Of a stretch of DNA of 64,000 bases, positions 54,901 to 64,000 are shown one piece after another. Every line of letters begins with the position of its first letter. Within the stretch, counting starts at the first letter, position 1. The DNA is from Megaustenia siamemsis. Its lineage: Eukaryota; Mollusca; Gastropoda; Stylommatophora; Ariophantidae. The stretch spans positions 61,415,388 to 61,479,387 of the forward strand of contig JAVIAB010000046.1 of NCBI GenBank assembly GCA_032433765.1, read 5' to 3'. The notes under the pieces were generated by a model, which was not told the origin of the DNA, ran no database searches, and was given only the letters and a program-made list of their open reading frames with translations. The position numbers and the translations under genes were made by a program.

Positions 54901-57900
54901 TGTAGAGGGGTCCAGTAACAATAACAAGAACCGTTATGTAGAGGGGTCCAGTAACAATAACAAGAACTGCCATGTAGAGGGGTCAAGAAACAATAACAAG
55001 AACTGTCTAATTTAGAGGGGTCCAGAAACAATAACAAGAACTGTCTAATTTAGTGGGGTCCAGAAACAATAACAAGAACTGTCTAATTTAGTGGGGTCCA
55101 GAAACAATAGCAAGAACTGTCTAATTTAGTGGGGTCCAGAAAAAATAACAAGAACTGTCGAATTTAGTGAGGTCCAGAAACAATAACAAGAACTGTCATG
55201 TAGAGGGGTCCAGAAACAATAACAAGAACTGTCATGTAGAGGGGTCCAGAAACAATAACAAGAACTGTCATGTAGAGGGGTCCAGAAACAATAACAAGAA
55301 CTGCTATGTAGAGGGGTCCAGAAACAATAACAAGAACTGCCATGTAGAGGGGTCCAGAAACAATAACAAGAACTGTCTAATTTATTGGGCTCCAGAAACA
55401 ATAACAAGAACTGTCTAATTTAGAGGGGTCGAGAAACAATAACAAGAACTGTCATGTAGAGGGGTCCAGAAACAATAACAAGAACTGTCTAATTTAGTGA
55501 GGTCCAGAAACAATAACAAGAACTGTCATGTAGAGGGGTCCAGAAACAATAACAAGAACTGTCATGTAGAGGGTCCAGAAACAATAACAAGAACTGTCAT
55601 GTAGAGGGGTCCAGAAACAATAACAAGAACTGTCTAATTTAGTGAGGTCCAGAAACAATAACAAGAACTGTCATGTAGAGGGGTCCAGAAACAATAACAA
55701 GAACTGTCATGTAGAGGGTCCAGAAACAATAACAAGAACTGTCATGGAGAGGGTCCAGAAACAATAACAAGAACTGTCATGTAGAGGGGTCCAGAAACAA
55801 TAAAAAGAACTGTCTAATTTAGTGGGGTCCAGAAGCAATAAAAAGAACTGTTTAATTTAGTGGGGTCCAGAAACAATAACAAGAACTGTCTAATTTAGTG
55901 GGGTCCAGAAAAAATAACAAGAACTGTCTAATTTAGTGGTGTCCAGTAACAATAACAAGAACTGTCTAATTTAGTGGTGTCCAGTAACAATAACAAGAAA
56001 TGTCATGTAGAGGGGTCCAGAAACAATAACAAGAACTGTCGTGTAGAGGGGTCTAGAAACAATAACAAGAACTGTCATGTAGAGGGGTCCAGAAACAATA
56101 AAAAGAACTGTCATGTAGAAGGGTCCAGAAACAATAACAAGAACGTCATGTAGAGGGGACCAGTAACAATAACAAAAACGTAATGTAGAGGGGTCCAGTA
56201 ACAATAACAAGAACTGTCATGTAGAGGGGTCCAGTAACAATAACAAGAACTGTCATGTAGAGGGGTCCAGAAACAAAAACAAGAACTGTCTAATTTAGTG
56301 GGGTCCAGAAACAATAACAAGAACTGTCATGTAGAGGGCTCCAGAAACAATAACAAGAACTGTCATGTAGAGGGGTCCAGAAACAATAACAAGAACTGCT
56401 ATGTAGAGGGGTACAGAAACAATAACAAAAATTGTCGTGTTGTGGGGTCTAGAAACAATAACAAGAACTGTCATGTAGAGGGGTCCAGTAACAATAACAA
56501 GAACTGGCATGTAGAGGGGTCCAGTAACATTAACAAGAACTGTCATGTAGAGGGGTCCAGTAACAATAACAAGAACCGTTATGTAGAGGGGTCCAGTAAC
56601 AATAACAAGAACTGCCATGTAGAGGGGTCAAGAAACAATAACAAGAACTGTCTAATTTAGAGGGGTCCAGAAACAATAACAAGAACTGTCTAATTTAGTG
56701 GGGTCCAGAAACAATAACAAGAACTGTCTAATTTAGTGGGGTCCAGAAACAATAGCAAGAACTGTCTAATTTAGTGGGGTCCAGAAAAAATAACAAGAAC
56801 TGTCGAATTTAGTGAGGTCCAGAAACAATAACAAGAACTGTCATGTAGAGGGGTCCAGAAACAATAACAAGAACTGTCATGTAGAGGGGTCCAGAAACAA
56901 TAACAAGAACTGTCATGTAGAGGGGTCCAGAAACAATAACAATAATTGTCATGTAGAGGGGTCCAGAAACAATAACAAGAACTGTCATGTAGAGGGGTCC
57001 AGTAACAATAACAAGAACTGTCATGTAGATGGGTCCAGTAACAATAACAAGAACTGTCATGTAGAGGGGTCCAGTACCAATAACAAGAACTGTCTAATTT
57101 AGTGGGGTCCAGAAACAATAACAAGAACTGTCTAATTTATTGGGCTCCAGAAACAATAACAAGAACTGTCATGTAGAGGGGTCCAGAAACAATAACAAGA
57201 ACTGCCATGTAGAGGGGTCCAGAAACAATAACAAGAACTGCCATGTAGAGGGGTCCAGAAACAATAACAAGAACTGTCATGTAGAGGGGTCCAGTAACAA
57301 TAACAAGAACTGGCATGTAGAGGGGTCCAGTAACATTAACAAGAACTGTCATGTAGAGGGGTCCAGTAACAATAACAAGAACCGTTATGTAGAGGGGTCC
57401 AGTAACAATAACAAGAACTGCCATGTAGAGGGGTCAAGAAACAATAACAAGAACTGTCTAATTTAGTGGGGTCCAGAAACAATAACAAGAACTGTCATGT
57501 AGAGGGCTCCAGAAACAATAACAAGAACTGTCATGTAGAGGGGTCCAGAAACAATAACAAGAACTGCTATGAAGAGGGGTCCAGAAACAATAACAAAAAT
57601 TGTCGTGTTGTGGGGTCTAGAAACAATAACAAGAACTGTCATGTAGAGGGGTCCAGTAACAATAACAAGAACTGGCATGTAGAGGGGTCCAGTAACATTA
57701 ACAAGAACTGTCATGTAGAGGGGTCCAGTAACAATAACAAGAACTGCCATGTAGAGGGGTCAAGAAACAATAACAAGAACTGTCTAATTTAGAGGGGTCC
57801 AGAAACAATAACAAGAACTGTCTAATTTAGTGGGGTCCAGAAACAATAACAAGAACTGTCTAATTTAGTGGGGTCCAGAAACAATAGCAAGAACTGTCTA

Positions 57901-60300
57901 ATTTAGTGGGGTCCAGAAAAAATAACAAGAACTGTCGAATTTAGTGAGGTCCAGAAACAATAACAAGAACTGTCATGTAGAGGGGTCCAGAAACAATAAC
58001 AATAATTGTCATGTAGAGGGGTCCTGAAACAATAACAAGAACTGTCATGTAGAGGGGTCCAGTAACAATAACAAGAACTGTCATGTAGATGGGTCCAGTA
58101 ACAATAACAAGAACTGTCATGTAGAGGGGTCCAGCACCAATAACAAGAACTGTCTAATTTAGTGGGGTCCAGAAACAATAACAAGAACTGTCATGTAGAG
58201 GGGTCCAGCACCAATAACAAGAACTGTCTAATTTAGTGGGGTCCAGAAACAATAACAAGAACTGTCTAATTTATTGGGCTCCAGAAACAATAACAAGAAC
58301 TGTCATGTAGAGGGGTCCAGAAACAATAACAAGAACTGCCATGTAGAGGGGTCCAGAAACAATAACAAGAACTGCCATGTAGAGGGGTCCAGAAACAATA
58401 ACAAGAACTGTCATGTAGAGGGGTCCAGTAACAATAACAAGAACTGGCATGTAGAGGGGTCCAGTAACATTAACAAGAACTGTCATGTAGAGGGGTCCAG
58501 TAACAATAACAAGAACCGTTATGTAGAGGGGTCCAGTAACAATAACAAGAACTGCCATGTAGAGGGGTCAAGAAACAATAACAAGAACTGTCTAATTTAG
58601 AGGGGTCCAGAAACAATAACAAGAACTGTCTAATTTAGTGGGGTCCAGAAACAATAACAAGAACTGTCTAATTTAGTGGGGTCCAGAAACAATAGCAAGA
58701 ACTGTCTAATTTAGTGGGGTCCAGAAAAAATAACAAGAACTGTCGAATTTAGTGAGGTCCAGAAACAATAACAAGAACTGTCATGTAGAGGGGTCCAGAA
58801 ACAATAACAAGAACTGTCATGTAGAGGGGTCCAGAAACAATAACAAGAACTGTCATGTAGAGGGGTCCAGAAACAATAACAAGAACTGCTATGTAGAGGG
58901 GTCCAGAAACAATAACAAGAACTGCCATGTAGAGGGGTCCAGAAACAATAACAAGAACTGTCTAATTTATTGGGCTCCAGAAACAATAACAAGAACTGTC
59001 TAATTTAGAGGGGTCCAGAAACAATAACAAGAACTGTCGAATTTAGTGAGGTCCAGTAACAATAACAAGAACTGTCACGTAGAGGGGTCCAGAAACAATA
59101 ACAAGAACTGTCATGTTGAGGGGTCCAGAAACAATAAAAAGAACTGTCATGTAGATGGGTCCAGAAACAATAACAAGACTGTCTAATTTAGTGGGCTCCA
59201 GAAACAATAACAAGAACTGTCTAATTTAGTGGGGTCCAGAAGCAATAACAAGAACTGTCTAATTTAGTGGTGTCCAGAAACAATAACAAGAACTGTCTAA
59301 TTTAGTGGGGTCCAGAAGCAATAACAAGAACTGTCTAATTTAGTGGGGTCCAGAAGCAATAACAAGAACTGTCATGTAGAGGGGTCCAGAAACAATAACA
59401 AGAACTGTCATGTAGAGGGGTCCAGAAACAATAACAAGAACTGTCATGTAGAGTGCTCCAGAAACAATAACAAGAACTGTCTAATTTAGTGGTGTCCAGA
59501 AACAATAACAAGAACTGTCTAATTTAGTGGGGTCCAGAAGCAATAACAAGAACTGTCTAATTTAGTGGTGTCCAGAAGCAATAACAAGAACTGTCTAATT
59601 TAGTGGGGTCCAGAAGCAATAACAAGAACTGTCATGTAGAGGGCTCCAGAAACAATAACAAGAACTGTCATGTAGAGGGGTTCAGTAACAATAACAAGAA
59701 CTGTCGTGTAGAGGGCTCCAGAAACAATAACAAGAACTGTCATTTAGAGGGGTTCAGTAACAATAACAAGAACCGTCATGTAGAGGAGTCCAGTAACAAT
59801 AACAAGAACTGTCATGTAGAGGGGTCCAGTACCAATAACAAGAACTGTCATGTAGAGGGGTCCAGTACCAATAACAAGGACTGTCATGTAGAGGGGTCCA
59901 GTACCAATAACAAGAACTGTCATGTAGAGGGGTCCAGTACCAATAACAAGAACTGTCATGTAGAGGGGTCCAGTACCAATAACAAGAACTGTCATGTAGA
60001 AGGGTCCAGTACCAATTACAAGAACTGTCATGTAGAGGGGTCCAGTAACAATAACAAGAACTGCCATGTAGAGGGATCCAGAAACAATAACAAGAACTGT
60101 CTAATTTAGTGTGGTGCAGAAACAATAACAAGAACTGTCATGTAGAGGGGTCCAGAAACAATAACAAGAACTGTCATATAGAGGGGTCCAGTAACAATAA
60201 CAAGAACTGCCATGTAGAGGGGTCCAGAAACAATAATAAGAGCTGCCATGTAGAGGGTTCCAGAAACAATAACACAAACTGTCATGTTGTGGGAAGCAGA
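51966..60300 (+). repeat. 36-bp satellite, main block (36/38-bp units)
   Basis: The core CAGAAACAATAACAAGAACTGT is followed by either CATGTAGAGGGGTC (36-bp unit) or CTAATTTAGTGGGGTC (38-bp unit). The 12-codon period gives repeated SRNNNKNCHVEG frames and antisense VLVIVSGPLYMT frames; not genes. It includes the 3585-bp higher-order duplication. Confidence 0.97.
51985..59025 (+). repeat. Higher-order duplication, period ~3585 bp
   Basis: About 51985-55440 recurs at about 55571-59025 with the same order of rare variants and very few differences (one base missing near 55741, C to A near 56411, G/C near 55430/59015). Inside each copy, shorter blocks recur at about 1134 bp (53552 and 54686) and 1168 bp (52713 and 53881). 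Confidence 0.93.
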
Positions 60301-61255
60301 AACAATAACAAGAACAATCATGTAGTGGGGTCCAAAAACATAAATAAGAACTGTCATGTTGTGGGGTCCAAAAACAATGGCAGAAACTGTCATGTGGTGG
60401 GGGCCAGAAACAATGGAAAGAAATGTCATGCACTGGGGGCCAGAAACAATGGAAAGAAATGTCATGTACTGGGGGCCAGAAACAATGGAAAGAAATGTCA
60501 TGTACTGGGGGCCAGAAACAATGGAAAGAAATGTCATGCACTGGGGGCCAGAAACAATGGAAAGAAATGTCATGTACTGGGGGCCAGAAACAATGGAAAG
60601 AAATGTCATGTACTGGGGGCCAGAAACAATGGAAAGAACTGTCATGTATTGGGGGCTAGAAACAATGACAATAAGTGTCATGTGATTGGGGCCAGAAACA
60701 ATGACAAGAACTTTCACCTGTTGTGGTCCTGAAATAATGGCAGAAACTATCATGTAGAGGGGGCCAGAAACAATGACAAGAACTTTCATGTGGTGGGGGC
60801 CAGAAACAATGACAAGAACTATCATGTAGTGGGGGCCAGAAACAATGATAAGAACTGTCACCTAGTGGTGTATGGAAACAATCACAAGAACTGTCATGTG
60901 GTGGGTTACATAAACATTGACAAGAACTGTCACATAGTTGGGACAGAAACAAATGATAAGAAATGGCATGTGGTGATGTCCAGAGTAAATGATAAGAACT
61001 GTCACGCATTGTTGTCCAGATCCAATGACATGAACTGTCGCCGTGGTGGGGTCCAGAAACAATGAAAAGTACTGTCGTGTATGGGGGTCCAGAAATAATG
61101 ACAAGAACTATGACCTGATAGAATCCAGAAACAATGAAATGAACTGTCATGAGGGGGAGTCCAGAAAAAAGGACATGAGATGTTTCTCCGTGGGGTCCAG
61201 AAATATTGATAAGAACTGTCATGTAGTCGGGTTCAGAAACAATGACAAAAACTGA
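60301..61255 (+). repeat. 36-bp satellite, diverged transition block
   Basis: 60360-60660 has uniform units with GGGGGCCAGAAACAATGGAA and CATGTACTG. Units at 60720-61255 are highly diverged from each other but keep the 36-bp spacing. Confidence 0.93.
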
Positions 61256-62040
61256 AATGCAGTGGGGTACAGAAACAATAACAAGAACTGTCATGTTGTG
61301 GGGGTGCAGAAACAATAACAAGAACTGTCATGTTGTGGGGTGCAGAAACAATGACAAGAACTGTCATGTTGTGGGGTACAGAAACAATAACAAGAACTGT
61401 CATGTTGTGGGGTACAGAAACAATAACAAGAACTGTCATGTTGTGGGGGTGCAGAAACAATAACAAGAACTGTCATGTTGTGGGGTGCAGAAACAATAAT
61501 AAGAACTGTCATGTTGTGGGGTACAGAAACAATAACAAGAACTGTCATGTTGTGGGGTTGCAGAAACAATAACAAGAACTGTCATGTTGTGGGGTGCAGA
61601 AACAATAACAAGAACTGTCATGTTGTGGGGGTGCAGAAACAATAACAAGAACTGTCATGTTGTGGGGTACAGAAACAATAACAAGAACTGTCATGTTGTG
61701 GGGTCCAGAAACAATAACAAGAACTGTCATGTTGTGGGGTTGCAGAAACAATAACAAGAACTGTCATGTTGTGGGGTTGCAGAAACAATAACAAGAACTG
61801 TCATGTTGTGGGGTACAGAAACAATAACAAGAACTGTCATGTTGTGAGGTACAGAAACAATAGTAAGAACTGTCATGTAGTGGAATCCAGTAACAATAAC
61901 AAGAACTGTCATGTTGTGGGGTGCAGAAACAATAACAAGAACTGTCATGTTGTGGGGTACAGAAACAATAACAAGAACTGTCATGTTGTGGGGTACAGAA
62001 ACAATAACAAGAACTGTCTTGTTGTGGGGTTGCAGAAACA
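61256..62040 (+). repeat. 36-bp satellite, CATGTTGTGGGG subfamily
   Basis: Uniform units with CATGTTGTGGGGTGCAGAAA; some have one extra base (GGGGTTGC or GGGGGTGC), which shifts the frame. Confidence 0.95.
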
Positions 62041-64000
62041 ATGACAAGAACTGTCACGTAGTGTGGTCAAGAAACAATGATAAGAACTGTCACCTGGTGT
62101 GGACCAGAAACAATGATAAGAACTGTCACCTGGTGTGGTCCAGAAACAATGATAAGAACTGTCACCTGGTGTGGTTCAGAAACAATGACAAGAACTGTCA
62201 CCTGGTGTGGTCCAGAAACAATGACAAGAACTTTCACCTGGTGTGGTCCAGAAACAATGACAAGTACTGTCACCTGGTGGGGTCCAGAAACAATGACAAG
62301 AACTGTCACCTGGTGTGGCCCAGAAACAATGACAAGAACTTTCACCTGGTGTGGTCCAGAAACAATGACAAGAACTGTCACCTGGTGTGGTCCAGAAATA
62401 ATGACAAGCACTGTTACCTGGTGTGGTCCAGAAACAATGAAAAGAACTGTCAACTGGTATGGTCCAGAAACAATGACAAGAACTGTCACCTGGTGTGGTC
62501 CAGAAACAATGACAAGAACTGTTACCTGGTGTGGTCCAGAAACAATGACAAGTACTGTCACCTGGTGGGGTCCAGAAACAATGACAAGAACTGTCACCTG
62601 GTGTGGCCCAGAAACAATGACAAGAACTGTCACCTGGTGTGGTCCAGAAACAATGACAAGAACTATTACCTGGTGTGGTCCAGAAACAATGACAAGCACT
62701 ATCACCTGGTGTGGTCCAGAAACAATGACAAGAACTTTCACCTGGTGTGGTCCAGAAACAATGACAAGAACTGTCTTGTTGTGGGGTTGCAGAAACAATA
62801 ACAAGAACTGTCATGTTGTGAGGTCCAGAAACAATGACAAGAACTGTCACGTAGTGTGGTCAAGAAACAATGATAAGAACTGTCACCTGGTGTGGTCCAG
62901 AAACAATGATAGGAACTGTCACCTGGTGTGGTCCAGAAACAATGACAAGAACTGTCACCTGGTGTGGTCCAGAAACAATGACAAGAACTGTTACCTGGTG
63001 TGGTCCAGAAACAATGACAAGTACTGTCACCTGGTGGGGTCCAGAAACAATGACAAGAACTGTCACCTGGTGTGGCCCAGAAACAATGACAAGAACTGTC
63101 ACCTGGTGTGGTCCAGAAACAATGACAAGAACTGTCACCTGGTGTGGTCCAGAAACAATGACAAGAACTGTCATCTGGTGTGGTCCAGAAACAATGACAA
63201 GAACTATTACCTGGTGTGGTCCAGAAACAATGACAAGCACTATCACCTGGTGTGGTCCAGAAACAATGACAAGAACTTTCACCTGGTGTGGTCCAGAAAC
63301 AATGACAAGAACTTTCACCTGGTGTGGTCCAGAAACAATGACAAGAACTTTCACCTGGTGTGGTCCAGAAACAATGACAAGAACTTTCACCTGGTGTGGT
63401 CCAGAAACAATGACAAGAACTGTCACCTGGTGTTGTCCAGAAATAATGACAAGCACTGTTACCTGGTGTGGTCCAGAAACAATGACAAGAACTGTCACCT
63501 GGTGTGGTCCAGAAACAATGACAAGAACTGTCACCTGGTGTGGTCCAGAAATAATGACAAGAACTGTCACCTGGTGTGGTCCAGAAACAATGACAAGAAC
63601 TGTCACCTGGTGTGGTCCAGAAATAATGACAAGCACTGTTACCTGGTGTGGTCCAGAAACAATGAAAAGAACTGTCAACTGGTATGGTCCAGAAACAATA
63701 ACAAGAACTGTCACCTGGTGTGGTCCAGAAACAATGACAAGAACTGTTACCTGGTGTGGTCCAGAAACAATGACAAGTACTGTCACCTGGTTGGGTCCAG
63801 AAACAATGACAAGAACTGTCACCTGGTGTGGCCCAGAAACAATGACAAGAACTGTCACCTGGTGTGGTCCAGAAACAATGACAAGAACTGTCACCTGGTG
63901 TGGTCCAGAAACAATGACAAGAACTGTCACCTGGTGTGGTCCAGAAACAATGACAAGAACTATTACCTGGTGTGGTCCAGAAACAATGACAAGCACTATC
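62041..64000 (+). repeat. 36-bp satellite, CACCTGGTGTGG subfamily, open at the window end
   Basis: Units with CACCTGGTGTGGTCCAGAAA and CAATGACAAGAACTG. Marker units (CACGTAGTGTGGTCAAG) recur about 790 bp apart (62053 and 62847), and CAACTGGTATGG recurs about 1225 bp apart (62451 and 63676), so this block is also built from larger duplications. Confidence 0.95.

Noticed and set aside
59603..63996. Long ORFs on both strands (up to 378 codons) with asparagine-rich or VIVSGP repeats
   Set aside because: All follow the 12-codon period of the 36-bp satellite and shift frame at each 1-bp unit change.

Overview
The window is eukaryotic, repeat-dominated DNA, most likely from an aquatic invertebrate; a mollusc or another lophotrochozoan is my guess, at low confidence. 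The evidence is the mix of elements: Tc1/mariner-type transposons with TA target sites, a Penelope-like retroelement with a GIY-YIG remnant, several RTE-like and RNase-H-bearing non-LTR retrotransposons, a hAT-like element, LTR pieces and tRNA-derived SINEs. A short 63-bp intron with canonical splice sites also fits. I see no bacterial operon, rRNA gene, CRISPR array or intact housekeeping gene. By my tally about half of the window is minisatellite DNA from ten or more unrelated families, with units of 69, 25, 57, 42, 31, 32, 30, 78, 61 and 36 bp. Several units are multiples of three, so they create long but meaningless open frames.

Region 1, about 1-35815, is one giant imperfect palindrome. 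The left arm (1-13853) and right arm (16342-35815) carry the same modules in mirror order around a 2.5-kb spacer: a 69-bp array, a LINE 3' remnant, a short spliced signal-peptide gene fragment, a SINE, a 25-bp array, a dead Penelope-like element and a 57-bp array. The arms differ by a few percent (5 of 186 bases in one block I compared). Each arm has private insertions with target-site duplications. The left arm has two nearly identical 2.45-kb Tc1/mariner-type transposons, and the right arm keeps their empty TA sites. The right arm has a hAT-like element that itself contains an RTE insertion, a 1.0-kb LTR-like insertion, a 2.5-kb LINE and a 0.9-kb A-tailed segment. The left arm keeps clean empty sites for the first three. 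The palindrome is therefore probably a real, old inverted duplication and not a simple assembly fold-back.

Region 2, 35816-51965, is a transposon graveyard between minisatellites. It holds a 32-bp array split by a solo LTR, a tRNA-derived SINE with a poly-C tail, a 78-bp array, a broken RTE-like LINE, a chimeric LINE in which a second LINE replaces about 1 kb of the first, a SINE fragment with a 13-bp target duplication, about 1.4 kb of unassigned DNA and a 61-bp array.

Region 3, 51966-64000, is a single 36-bp satellite family in ordered subfamily blocks. It contains a near-identical 3.4-kb higher-order duplication (period 3585 bp) and runs off the window.

The only plausible functional proteins are one transposase (931-2208), an uninterrupted RTE reverse transcriptase fragment (28717-30408) and an uninterrupted RT-RNase H fragment (32816-35311). 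The two retroelement copies are 5'-truncated and unlikely to move by themselves.
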